A stretch of 64,000 nucleotides of DNA, from assembly GCA_030386875.1 (NCBI GenBank), contig CM059560.1, positions 20,950,683 through 21,014,682 on the forward strand, read 5' to 3'. The translations under genes were made by a program, and so were the position numbers. Below the pieces are notes generated by a model. It was given only the letters and a program-made list of their open reading frames with translations, was not told where the DNA came from and did no database searches. The stretch comes from Morinoia aosen (Eukaryota > Arthropoda > Malacostraca > Amphipoda > Talitridae). This document shows positions 1 to 11,715 of the stretch, piece by piece. Position 1 is the stretch's first letter, and each line of letters begins with the position of its first letter.

Positions 1-2210
1 AATGGCAAAATTTATTATCTTAAATCTGCAGGACCGCTTGTTTATTTGGATTCGTCGAATTGTAGGAATTTTTCCTCAAAAGTTCTACATTTTCACTTAT
101 ATATTTTTTAGTCATTTACATTTCTTCTATTTCCATCATATTTTGATTAAAACACCGTTACCATTGTACAGTGATCTTTTTCATGTTTTAAAAGGTATTA
201 AATATAATATTATTTGACATTTTTCTTAATATTCGTAAATCATTACGCCTATTACATGAAATATCTAAATAATCGATAAATCGTACCTCAAATACTCTAT
301 ATTTTCCGCCAGAAGCTTCGGTGTGATTTATGTATGAGCTATATGAAATCTCAATGCTCTTGGTCTAGCGAAAAATCAGTTAAATTTGCATGACTGTGAC
401 TGGCTCCAGCGACAGTCAGCGCCGTTGGATGTGCCTTCTGCTGCCGCGTCCTACACCGCAGTCCACGTTGGCCGCGTACAGTCAAGGCACTCGAGAGAAA
501 CACTTGTCACAATATCAATCTAAAGCCCGTATGAGACGGTGGCAAAAAGTGGCACTTATGGGTGCGAGAGATGCGCTCTCTTCTCCGAAGTCATGGCGGC
601 CGCCGTCACCAACACACTGCAATGTTATTACACGAGACGGTGTTGGCCGGCCACAGACACGGCGCGCAGGAGCGCACGGAAATCGGAAGCCGGATTTGTT
701 TTCATTCTTGTATTCACCAAAGCATGTCGTTCAAAGTCATGTTCATTTTCTATGGTTAATTCAGAGAAATTCAAAATTAAAACATGGTTAAATAAATGCA
801 TTGATATTATTTTAGGGGTTCTGATACCAGCAAAATGTGTATACCATCTGGAAAAGAATTATGAAATTAATATGGATTAATATCTACGTCATATATATGA
901 TTAACAACTCATGTGGAATGCGTTGCGCCCGTGAATGCAACTACGCTTGATTGCAATTAAAGTTTTTTTTGCATGATGGAATGCAGATTGATTTTCGTAA
1001 ATATGAAAAACATCCAATACTGGTAATACTGAGGCACTTGTACACACAATTGCAGCATGTGCATTGGTACAAATAACTCTAATTTTAAGAGCAGGTACCA
1101 TCTTAAATAATACTTCATCGTACATTAAAATAGCTCTGATATAAGTGAAGAAATGTCTATCAGCAACATTTTATTTATTTAGTTCGATTATTTAATGCTT
1201 GGTTTAGTCATCAGGCTGACATAGAAACTTTAACACTGTACTGGTTGTATTTTGAACAATAATAAATATGAGTATTAGAGAAACGAGTTGAAAATTTGTA
1301 CATAGCGGTATAGTACAAATTTACACTAGAACACTTACTCTCCTGAAAAAGGACAAATAGCGTAAACCATGCTAGTTTCCGTCATTTTTTACTTCTGCAT
1401 AATGTAACTGTGATTTCGAACTTCCGAAAAAAATCATAGTACTAATTTTTATGCAGGAAACAAGAGAAGTAATTATACATGTGGAAGAATTAATTTGTTA
1501 CCTACATTGGGCTGAGAATGAAGTATTTCATACAATGACGAAGAAGAGGCGCGATGTATGTCACCTTCGTCTAAGAATGGGAATACTATTGGAAATGGGA
1601 ATCACATTTGGGAAAACCATTTCGTCAGTTCCTGTACCTGATTTCTGGAATCTTTTTAGTTTTGATTCCTGCCTGATCTGCGACTGAAGTGTATTTATTT
1701 ATTATTTGTTTACTCGAGTTAATTCAATCTATGGCTTCATTTCTTTAAAGATGTTGTTTAGTGCTAATTTTCGTAGGGATCTATCACTATACTCGCTACT
1801 AAAGGTCTCTCTACATAAACGTGGGTGCGTTTTTAGAATTTCTTTAAACAATGCAGTCGACCGCCTGCACTAGTCAACCAGCGGGCGGAGGTGTATCACA
1901 AACATGCTTCATATGCGAAGCCTGGCGGGCTACTGTCTACTGAGAACAGCGCTGCGTGCATGCCATCTCTATCGTGCAGGGAGCGATCACAAATTTCGAC
2001 ACTGGTGTAACGTCGAACATCGCCACAGAGAGCAGAGTTGCGACAGAAAGAGAGAAAATGGGTGGAGCTAGCGATGCCGCGGGCAAATGTTCACACTCGT
2101 TGCCACCGTCTCATATGGGCTTATTTCGCGCTCTCGCCGGCGGCAAATGGAGAAGGTTTATAATAGCGCACATAGGAAAAAAATATTTGGTCCCTGATGA
2201 AAAAGGATTT
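1..2210. other. Non-coding stretch with two GC-rich patches
   Basis: I see no convincing gene here. Most of the sequence is AT-rich. GC- and CpG-richer patches lie near 390-700 and 1860-2170. A motif of about 20 bases containing gagacggtggca at about 523-546 recurs in inverted orientation at about 2100-2122, so the two patches may be ends of an old inverted-repeat element. Short open frames through the patches have no recognisable domain. Confidence 0.5.
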
Positions 2211-2218
2211 GAGTGCAG

Positions 2219-3848
2219 CAGGGCTGCCACTTTTGTTTGACCAAAATAATCTAGTTTGACCTCTAAAAATATCTAGAAACATCTAGATTTGAAAATAAAA
2301 CATCCAAAAATATATCTAGAACTAAATTAATTATAAATAATAACAAGTTAGTTTAAAAATAGCACATGAGAATATTTATTCCATAAATTGTTTTATAATA
2401 GGCCATTTATCCTTGTTTAAATTATCTAGTATCCTGATAGTTATCCTAATAGAGCTTAGTATCCAAATATTCTTCAATTTCACAAGTGTTGCGAGTAGGA
2501 AAGACTAATAAGTAGTCCTTCCAAATAGTAGCAAGTAGTTATCAGCGTTGCAAGTAGGAAGGAGTAATTTAGTAAAAACTGATTTAAGGAACATTAGCAT
2601 TTCATCCAATAGATATGTCTTATCTACATTTTTATATTCAAATAACTTATAGTTATTTGCACCTCTGTTAAGATCAGTTGAAAAAAAATGATAGTGCAAG
2701 ATTTTTCTCATCAGAATATATTTCGAATTATACATCAGCAGGATAGCAAGTTTCCCTTTGCCTTGAAATTTCAAAATGTGTTTATAAATCCAGCCATTGA
2801 GCAACAATTTTTTTTACTGCAGGCTGGATGGACAACCATCAAGTTTTGCAAGCTGAAGGAATTTTCAATGGATGTGAACCAATATAAAGTGATTCATTAA
2901 ATTAATTGAATTGGCATCGTCGAAAAAATTTTTGCAAACCAATTATGAGTTTCTGCAATAAAAAATTCCACGTTCCTTGGTAAACATTTACCAGAAGCAT
3001 AGGACATTGCAAGCTGGAATGAGAGGCATACACATCTCATCAATGTTAAATATAAATTTTCTTCTTTAAACTTGGTATAAACTCCATTATTAATGCCAAC
3101 AATTAATGACACTTGCATTGTCAGTCTCTATTGCATTGCAATTATCAATGCTCAGATTCATACTTATCAACAATTGTTACAAGGCTGTCACAACGCTATC
3201 TGCATCACTTTTAATAAGTTTGCAATTACTAAGCAAGTTGATTCGACTTTATTAGATGCATGACTCTAGTAGATAATTGATACACCAAATAGTTTCATGA
3301 TTGAAATATCATTGCTTCCATCCAAAAATAAACTGAACTCATTGTTGCCAATATCATCGGTCAGTCTTTCGTCAAAATGAGGCCACAATAAGTTTTTGAT
3401 AATGTATGTGGATTTTATTCCATGTTTCTTGACATCATAACTAGTTTTGCAATTGGAGATAGTGTGCTTTAGCTTATGAACCTGATGATCACAATTAGAA
3501 ATTACACTATGGCAGCACAAAAACATTGAAATAGCCGTCTAGGTGTGGTTCATAATCTATACATAACATGATCAGAATGTGGTTGGTTCACTATTCAAAC
3601 AATTTAGTGAAGCAAATTGACAAATATAATAAGACTGAAGTAGAAACCTACCCTTATAGTGAATTCCTAATTCAAATTTACAGGAATCTATCACGTATAT
3701 AGCTCAATTGTATTCTAGCTAGAAAATATCTGGCACGCTGAAAAAACTATCTAGATTTTATAGCTAATATCTAGGCTCCAAATTTTACATCTAGGCTTAA
3801 GCAAAAACATCTAGATCTAGATATAAAATATCTAGAGTGGCAGCCCTG
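2219..3848 (-). mobile_element. Decayed hAT-family DNA transposon
   Basis: The element starts with cagggctgccac (2219-2230) and ends with the exact inverse (3837-3848), which is the CAGGG-type terminus of hAT elements. The flanks are gagtgcag on the left and, two bases beyond the right terminus, cagtgcag. This is a near-match to an 8-bp target duplication. Subterminal DNA on both sides is full of tctaga/atctag motifs, as expected for transposase-binding repeats. A broken hAT transposase lies inside on the minus strand. A second copy of the right end occurs at 24930. Confidence 0.8.
2505..3526 (-). pseudogene. hAT transposase, multiply frameshifted
   Basis: Three minus-strand open segments read like consecutive pieces of one hAT transposase. 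The first (3526-3266) carries the block around a first catalytic aspartate (DDIGNNEFSLFLDGSNDIS, then GVSIIY). The second (3118-2897) matches the NNGV...RCVC..LQLA.S.A...LPRN.E stretch with a following NWF. The third (2807-2505) would be the downstream part and is less clear. Frameshifts separate the pieces and no intact C-terminal dimerisation region is visible. The family assignment rests on these motifs and on the hAT-type termini. The protein would have moved the surrounding element but is certainly inactive now. Confidence 0.7.
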
Positions 3849-3850
3849 GT

Positions 3851-5811
3851 CAGTGCAGTTTTATCTCAGGCTCGTAGTCATCCAGAAAAATAATCGACAA
3901 GAAAACGTATCTTATGAACAAATACCTAACGCCTGAAGCTTGTCTTACCGGCTTCATAACTATGACGTTGAAACAACCGAGGAGATTTACAGGCACACTG
4001 AGAAAAAATATAGGGTCATTTTGACACACTTAGGCGTGTCACACGTTTGTCACAAAACCGGCACACAATTGTGTGTCATGGAGGCGACATGACACACTTA
4101 AGTGTGTTACATGACACACTTAGGGCCGTCATGACACACCTAGGGGAAATCTACGGAACCTAAAACATAGATTTAACTTACTCCTCTGACTCGCCCGTGG
4201 ACCAAGAAAAATGGTTAAACAGGATTATTGAACTACGAGTATTTGAGGCTTATGGTGTATCAACTCTTGACTTTCAAATTTAAAATTATCACTATATTTC
4301 CACAGAACAAAATCAGTTCCTAATAAAGTCAGCGTATTAAGCAATTTTACAGACAGCATTAAAACATTGCATACCGTAGTGTAGAGAAACTTCAAAGATT
4401 TATTGAGTAGAACAGATTAATTGAAATCAGCAAATAAATTGAGAACAGCTTCAATAACTTCTTCACAACAATGTTAAATGTATATTAACACGATATATGA
4501 GCTTGAATCACTGTGACGGTTACAATACCTATACATTCATCGAACGAAGAAAGCCCTGAATTCATAACGAATTGTATTCTAAATAACTAAGAACTTTCAC
4601 GTGCTAAAGATAGGCTTCAACATGACCACATCCTTCATTCATTCAAATAAAAACAGCATCAGTTCAGTTCGCCCATTTTATTCAACACTGAAAAACACAT
4701 TTTCTCGGTATTCATTTCTCAGAAAATTAATAGTTGAAGTCTAAACACTAAAAAAGGTGAAACAAATTCAGCACTAAATGTTTATCTACTTAGAACTGGA
4801 AGTGACAAAAATTATTCAACATTTAGGATAAATTCTGTGTACATCTGTGAGAACCTTTCCGCATGCGTAATCAAGAAATGTCCTAACAATTAAAAACATA
4901 TTTTTTCAATTTCAATTTCATATTTAATATGAAACGTGAAGGTCTCACGCTATAGTACAAGAATTCTCTATTTTGAAACGAAAAGTTCCCAAAACAAAAG
5001 TCACACGAGTAACATTCCACTTTCTCGCAATACCTTTAGAAATGTTAAATCGCATTTTACACAAGAAAGAAATAAAATATTTTTCTATCAATCACAGATC
5101 AAGTTAATGAAGAGTATTATTATATTATGGTGAAATAAAAATTATGGTGAAAAAAGTGAAATAAAAAATTCTGCTCTATACTCATTTCCAGGTGAACCTA
5201 GAAATATTCATACGGAAGGAAATAATTTAGTTCTGCTATTAATTTCATAATTAATTTAAGTTTTTGTAAAATAACGCATGTCTTAAGCAAAGGTGAAAAG
5301 ATTTCATTGCGAAAATTGAAATAACTTTCCAAACACTTATCTCGCACAAATGAAATCATGATTCATCTCCACACAGAATGATAATGTTTTCATTCAATAA
5401 AAACTTTGACAATTATTTATACCGGTCAAGTTTTCCACTTTGACACAAGTAACGAAATGAAAGTGAAGAATCAAATATTAAAACGTCTGTTTGAACGTTC
5501 CTGAATAAATCCAGGAGCTTTCGAAAGAACGGAAAATATTTTATTTTTCACTTTGGGTGCCGTAAAAAACAGGAGTTGTTGCAGAATTGGACAAAGTCTT
5601 ACAGTGCTGTAGAGAAAATATTCTTCAAGTTGTAACAGCCAAAAGAATTCAACCCGATTTCATCACTTATAAGAATTCTTATAATAACTGTGGCTCAACA
5701 GCTTAATAATAGTATTTTTTACACGACTAATAGAACATTACATATTACTAATCGCAGTTAAAGGAAATATACGCTATAAAATCAGATAATTCTACTCCTT
5801 TTTCACTTCAA
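3851..5811. other. AT-rich stretch without a gene
   Basis: No coding region is supported. Apart from the TGACACAC-rich patch at 3992-4142, I see only AT-rich unique-looking DNA. The longest open frame (about 65 codons at 4936) has no protein-like features. Confidence 0.5.
3992..4142 (+). repeat. TGACACAC-rich possible transposon end
   Basis: A block starting near cactgagaaaa is followed by repeated tgacacac and gtgtgtca motifs in both orientations. A similar block occurs inverted at about 23666-23706, where ttgacacacc is followed by gtgtgtcaag and then tttctctgagtg. The pair looks like the two ends of one DNA transposon or of two copies of a family. No clear target duplication or transposase was found, so the class is unknown. 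Confidence 0.4.
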
Positions 5812-7412
5812 ATTAATCTAAGTCAAGTTCAATTCAATCCAAATCAAGTTCAATTCAATCCAAATCAAGTTCAATTCAATCCAAATCATGTTCAATTTAA
5901 TCCAAGTCAAGTTCAAATTAATACAAGTCAAGTTCAAATTAATCCAAGTCAAGTTCAAATTAATCCAAGTCAAGTTCAATTTAATCAGAGTCAAGTTCAA
6001 TTTAATCCAAGTCAAGTTCAATTTAATACAAGTCAAGTTCAATTTAATACAAGTCAAGTTCAATTTAATACAAGTCAAGTTCAATTTAATACAAGTCAAG
6101 TTCAATTTAATCCAAGTCAAGTTCAATGTAATCCAAGTCAAGTTCAATTTAAACCAAGTCAAGTTCGAACTAATCGAAGAAAATTCGAATAAATCAGTCA
6201 AGTTCAAATTAATCCAAGTCAAGTTCAAATTAATCCAAGTCGAGTTCGAATAAATCCAAGTCAAGTTCAATATAATCCAAGTCAAGTTCAATTTAATCCA
6301 AGTCAAGTACAAATTAATCCAAGTCAAGTTCGAATAAATCCAAGTCAAGTTCGAATAAATCCAAGTCAAGTTCGAATAAATCCAAGTCAAGTTCAATATA
6401 ATTCAAGTCAAGTTCAATTCAATCCAAGTCAAGTTCAAATTAATTCAAGTCAAGTTCAAATTAATTCAAGTCAAGTTCGAATAAATCCAAGTCAAGTTCG
6501 AATTAATTCAAGTCAAGTTCAAATTAATTCAAGTCAAGTTCGAATAAATCCAAGTCAAGTTCGAATAAATCCAAGTCAAGTTCAAATTAATCCAAGTCAA
6601 GTTCAAATTAATCCAAGTCAAGTTCAAATTAATCCAAGTCAAGTTCAAATTAATCCAAGTCAAGTTCAAATTCTTCCAAGTCAAGTTCAAATTAATCCAA
6701 GTCAAGTTCAAATTAATCCAAGTCAAGTTCAAATTAATCCAAGTCAAGTTCAAATTAATCCAAGTCAAGTTCAAATTAATCCAAGTCAAGTTCAAATTAA
6801 TCCAAGTCAAGTACAAATTAATCCAAGTCAAGTTCGAATAAATCCAAGTCGAGTTCGAATAAATCCAAGTCAAGTTCAATATAATTCATGTCAAGTTCAA
6901 TTTAATCCAAGTCAAGTTCAAACTAATTCAAGTCAAGTTCGAATTAATCCAAGTCAAGTTCGAATTAATCCAAGTCAAGTTCGAATAAATCCAAGTCAAG
7001 TGCGAATAAATCCAAGTCAAGTTCAAATTAATCCAAGTCAAGTTCAAATTAATCCAAGTCAAGTTCAAATTAATCCAAGTCAAGTTCAAATTAATCCAAG
7101 TCAAGTTCAAATTAATCCAAGTCAAGTTCGAATAAATCCAAGTCAAGTTCAAATTAATCCAAGTCAAGTTCAAATTAATCCCAGTCAAGTTCAAATTAAT
7201 CCAAATCAAGTTCAAATTAATCCAAGTCAAGTTCAAATTAACCCAAGTCAAGTTCAAATTAACCCAAGTCAAGTTCAAATTAATCCAAGTCAAGTTCAAA
7301 TTAATCCAAGTCAAGGTCAAATTAATCCAAGTCAAGTTCAAATTAATCCAAGTCAAGGTCAAATTAATCCAAGTCAAGTTCAAGTTAATTCAAGTAACAA
7401 CCAAATTAATCC
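5812..7412. repeat. 21-bp tandem satellite (about 1.6 kb)
   Basis: The unit is close to caagttcaaattaatccaag plus t (21 bases) and is repeated roughly 75 times with point variants (ttcgaataaat, ttcaatttaat, ttcaatataat). Because 21 is divisible by three, long repetitive open frames appear on both strands; these are by-products and not genes. The array runs directly into a large hairpin at 7474. The same satellite next to the same flank recurs at 39127, and a degenerate inverted stretch lies at 19008-19141. The satellite is therefore probably an internal part of a mobile element. Confidence 0.95.
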
Positions 7413-7473
7413 AACCCTCAGTTGAGTTAAAAAATGATACCATCACTTGTTAATTTGAGCTTTTTGTGTATTG

Positions 7474-8334
7474 TATGGATCTATTGGGTGTGATGAGCAA
7501 AACAGGTTTCGAGGTTTTATTTACACTCGAATATATTTATATACGTGAAATTTCACTTAATCACATGTATGAAATCATATATGCAAATACAAAAGATTAT
7601 CATTGGACGATATGTAGATTTAAACTTTAAAAGGAACATAGAAATGCGATTCACTGAGTACTAATGTACGATTCCGTTTGAGTACAATTACATTACTACC
7701 CAGATACATTCCTGCACTAGCAATGAAAATATTACCACCCATTTTAATTCCTTGTTAGTCAATGTGAAGAAATGTAGGATCCATTTACAATACACAATAA
7801 TAATACAAGAAACAATAATTCTAACATAATGCTGATATTATTTGTGTGTGTTTACAATTCAATATATAATTTTATAAAGACTTGAATATTTATTAAATGA
7901 TTATCATAAAAGTTATTTAAGTCCTGAAAGCATCATATATCGAATTGTATACACACAAATAAAATCAGCATTAAGTTAGAAATATTGTTTTTGAATTATT
8001 ATTGTGTATTGTAAGAGGATCCTACATTTCTCCACTTCGACTAACACGGAATTAGAATGGATGGCAATATTTTCATTGCTAATGCATGAATGTATCAGTG
8101 TAGTAATGTACACCTTTGAATTGTAATCAAACGGAATCGTACATTCTTACTCAGTGAATCGCATTTCAATATTCCTTTTAAAGATTAAACTACATACCGT
8201 CCAATGATAATCTTTTGTATTTGCGTATATGATTTCATACATGTGATAAAGTGAAATTTCACGTATATAAATATATTCGAGTGTAAATAAAACCTCGAAG
8301 CCTGTCTTGCTCATCACATCCAATTGATCCATAT
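7474..8334. repeat. Large imperfect hairpin (arms about 400 bp)
   Basis: The left arm reads inward from tggatctattgggtgtgatg (7474). The right arm is its diverged inverse ending catcacatccaattgatcc (8311-8330). The arms match along their length with small indels, meeting near 7900. The left arm alone, again preceded by the 21-bp satellite, recurs at 39336-39692. A partial inner piece resembles 62515-62600. Together with the satellite this suggests a fold-back-like non-autonomous element. Confidence 0.8.
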
Positions 8335-8522
8335 AGGGCGATACCGAGATCTTTTGGTGGAGGTGAGGACTGGACGAGGTTGTCGCATCTCCTGGTCGAG
8401 TTACGGGCACCGGATCCTGCTAGCCTGTCCTGCTCAAGTAAGAATACATGCAATAAATTTTTATCAACAAATTTGACACATTTTTTATATGATGTTAGTA
8501 AAACTGTTGCTTTGATGAGCAT
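8335..8522. other. Short unique segment with exon-like patch
   Basis: Between the hairpin and the gypsy element lies a GC-richer patch (8341-8438) followed by caagtaagaat, which resembles a plus-strand splice donor. On the other strand the same patch also stays open. No domain is recognisable. The segment continued at 17846 before the gypsy insertion, and 17846-18009 shows nothing further. Confidence 0.2.
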
Positions 8523-8643
8523 CTATGTGTCGATACAGTCGTGCGGTCGACGTGAGGGTTCGTGGAAAAGGGCTGTCTTCTGTATAGCTACCTTTTCCGG
8601 GGCGCTAGCTTTTCTTCGCAGCTGCCCTTCCTGAGGTTCGTGT

Positions 8644-9108
8644 GGGTACCGCCTACGCCGTAATCAGTCCGCTAGGGCAACAGAAGTAAATTCTGTTAGT
8701 GCCGAACTACGGCGGTACCGTTGTGTGTGGGGGGTGAGGTGAGTGTGGGTACCACCTGCGCCGTATTCAGTCCGCTAGGGCAACAGAAGTAAATTCTGTT
8801 ATGTGCCGAACTACGGTGGTACCGCTAGGGTGAGGTGTGTGTGTGGGTACCACCTACGCCGTAATAAGTCCGCTAGGGCAACAGAAGTAAATTCTGTTAT
8901 GTGCCGAACTACGGTGGTACCGCTAGGGTGAGGTGTGTGTGGGTACCACCTACGCCGTAATAAGTCCGCTAGGGCAACAGAAGTAAATTCTGTTAGTGCC
9001 GAACTACGGTGGTACCGTTAGGAAGACGAGCAACTGTCTGCGCCGTATGAGACCGCTAGGGCAACAGAAGTGAATTCTGTTAGTGCCGAACTGCGACAGC
9101 GTCTTCCT
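8644..9108. repeat. Five tandem hairpin units inside the LTR
   Basis: Units lie at about 8644-8719, 8748-8823, 8846-8921, 8941-9016 and 9020-9108, and again in the other LTR at 16880-17344. Each unit has an outer stem and a conserved inner stem (acagaa / ttctgt). The outer stems covary: ggtaccgcc with ggcggtacc in unit 1, ggtaccacc with ggtggtacc in units 2-4, and aggaagacg with cgtcttcct in unit 5. The covariation suggests that the paired structure is maintained rather than the sequence. Confidence 0.85.
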
Positions 9109-9141
9109 ATTGACAAACTATGCGAAATAGTTCGTCCTTCC

Positions 9142-11715
9142 CAGGGTTGCCAGAAGGTTTTCGTGAATAGTAACAAATTCCCATCGCAAAAGGTAACAAA
9201 TTGAATCAAAAAGTAACAAAACCTGAAAATCGTCAAATAAATAATTTAACTTTGAAGGAAGTGTTTACTAACCTTTCAAAAAGTAGCTCCTTCTTCAGCA
9301 CTGCCGTATATGTCCCCTTGCGTCATCGATTTGAGTAATTCTTGAGAAGGCTGCCATTTCATGCAGTTAGTGCCAGTTAGTAAGCTTTTGGAGTACAGAA
9401 GTGCGTTTAAAGTTTCTGTTTTCAACAGAGACCTATATTTACGTTTAATATTATTTAAAAGGGAAAATATTCTTTCGGCACAGGCTTAGGAATGAGGCAA
9501 CGCAAGTAGGCTCATCATTAACTTTGACAAAAGTGGATATCGAAGTCCATCACCGCACTTTTCTTTTGAAACAGTGTACCAGAAGTTTTCAGGTTCCTCG
9601 TCAGTTTTTCGGTTCGTGTCCTCCAAAGTGAGCTCTCGCCACTCGGTATTCAGTGTTTCGAACTCTTCTTCAGAAATGATGTTAGGAAATTTCAAGGCAA
9701 GAGGAATGGTGGAGGCAGGTTTTCCCATATTAACGTTGGCGGGGTCCATAGCCTCAAGTAATGCAAACTTTTTAAGCATTTCATTCGAGAGAAAACGGCT
9801 AAACATTTCTTTCATTAATCGTACATAAAAATTCAAGATGTTCACTCGAAATTGTTTTAAGTCCTTGTCAGAAATTTTTTCAGAATTCTCGCAATAAACA
9901 GCTTCTGCTTTTGCCCCAGGGTAAATTTTCTCAATTGGAAGGAAGACCGAAGGATCATTAACAGCAATTTCTGCTAGATCCTTATTTTTGATTATTTCTC
10001 GTTTCCCAAAGTAACTCAGGATAGTTTTTACAGAAATATTTATAGAACTCTTCAGTTTGTGCTGTCGAAAGGTCTCGGTTTGAAATTCAAGGTTAATATT
10101 ACTGACATTGGGTAATATGAAGGCCAAGAACGAATAGTACATCTTATTTTGTGGGTCCCGCAATTGTTCTAATATTGCTGCAGCCGACTTGACATTATCT
10201 TCTAATGCTGCTGATGTGAAGAATAAAGTGAGAGCTGCCCACTGATCCAGAATTCTCGTTACGACTTGCTCAAGAGACAGCCATCTAGTGCAACTTAGAT
10301 GCAAGATTTTTCTTGGGTCGGTGTCTGTAAACTTTTGAAATTCTTTATACTCATTGAGACGTTTGGGACTATTTGCTATGTATGAGTAAATGCTTCGAGC
10401 TAAATCTTCCAACTCGTTCATGAGTTCTAAGCAAGCCTTAGAAGCGCACAGGTGCATTGAATGGCATACGCAACCTTGAACAAATAATGCTGGGACCTTT
10501 TCTTTCAGCAAATGTTGAACGCCGTTTTTCCGGCCCATCATGACACTTGCGTTATCGCTTGCAAACCCAATAACATTATCAAAGGAAATGCCATGTTTTT
10601 CAAAAAAGGTAGTCAAAGAATCAAAAATTCCTTTAGCGTTACAATCCATTACCTCAATTAAAGCCAAAAATTTATCCACAGTTTTTTGCACATCAAGGTC
10701 ATAATATCTGGCAACCAAAACAAGTTGTTTAGTAGTGGAAACATCAGTGGTTTCATCGATAATTAACGAAAATTTTGTTTTCGTTAATTTTGCAGTAAGT
10801 TCGTTTAAAAAATGCTTACCAATGACTGCACGAAACACACCGGTGCCTTTCGTTCGGCCGCATTTGATGTCTTTACTGATTGAGGAATCTTCGCAAACAT
10901 TAGCCACCAACCCAGGTAAGTGGTCCAAAGTAGAAACAGGTAAGTTGTGTTCTGCGACGAAGACACAAAGTTTTAGTTCAGCTGCAGCAACTTTGTTTGA
11001 ACGTACCGTTGACGTACTGGGTCGCACGAAGTCAGTCACCTTTGAGCACTTGTTAATAGTACGCTCATTTTTTTTGTGATTTTCTGTATTTCCATGTCTT
11101 ACAATCTGTGTTATTCCACCAGCTAATTCACAATTGCAAAACTTGCAATATGCTTTATTTTCATCTCCTTTACTAACTTGAATCCAAGCTGAAAATTTTT
11201 CATCGTCAAGCCATTCTTTTCTGAGCTTTCGTTGGTAAACGTTAGCTAGTTTACATTTTTTCTTTTCGGGTGTTTTGTTAATATCACTTTCCGAATTATC
11301 TCTTGTTGCCCTCATCATAGAATAATGGTTTATAACTTGAAAAATTATAAAGATGAACCGATAAGATGCTATTATCTGAGTGGAAAGCACAAGCGAACTG
11401 AACTTCGGCACCGCTTTCACACACGCAACTCAACTCAATGAATCATTGCATCATTTGACAGTTACCGGCGAACGTTGCCGAACTTATCGACTCGACCATA
11501 CGAGTTATGAACGAGACAAGGCGCGGTTGAAACGACTCTTTAGTCAGCACGAGTGCCTACGGAACGGGACCTTCTTTAAAGAACTATTAGCTGAAATTTC
11601 AAAAAGTAACAATATTTCTCGAATTTTGTCAAAGTCGTAACAAAAGTAACAACATAGGGATCTGATAGCAAAAAGTAACACTTTTGTTACGAACGTAACA
11701 CTTCTGGCAACCCTG
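9142..11715 (-). mobile_element. hAT DNA transposon inserted in the gypsy 3' LTR
   Basis: The termini are perfect 15-bp inverted repeats, cagggttgccagaag at 9142-9156 and its inverse at 11701-11715. The flanks are a perfect 8-bp duplication gtccttcc (9134-9141 and 11716-11723). Removing the element restores an LTR of exactly the same length as its partner. Subterminal DNA on both sides carries repeated aaagtaaca-type motifs, likely transposase-binding sites. It contains one transposase gene on the minus strand. Confidence 0.97.
9276..11318 (-). pseudogene. hAT transposase with one internal stop
   Basis: This gene encodes the enzyme that cuts and pastes the surrounding hAT element. I place the start at the two adjacent methionines (11318 and 11315, MMRATRD), because the 34 codons upstream look like leader sequence. 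A BED-like zinc finger (CKFCNC...RHGNTENH) is followed by the first catalytic aspartate in FSLIIDETTDVS and the second in GFASDNAS. Next come the CVCHSMHLCAS motif and the CTRW motif of the helical insertion. A TAA at 9486-9488 ends the frame just before the last conserved region. The same frame continues without other stops to 9276 and contains CAERIFSLLN, where the third catalytic acid (E) and the dimerisation domain lie. One nonsense change thus separates an otherwise complete protein. Readthrough or an error in the assembled sequence are alternatives. Confidence 0.93.

Noticed and set aside
5812-7425. Long open frames in the 21-bp satellite as repetitive proteins
   Set aside because: They arise because the unit is a multiple of three; both strands are open equally and the unit varies without codon bias.
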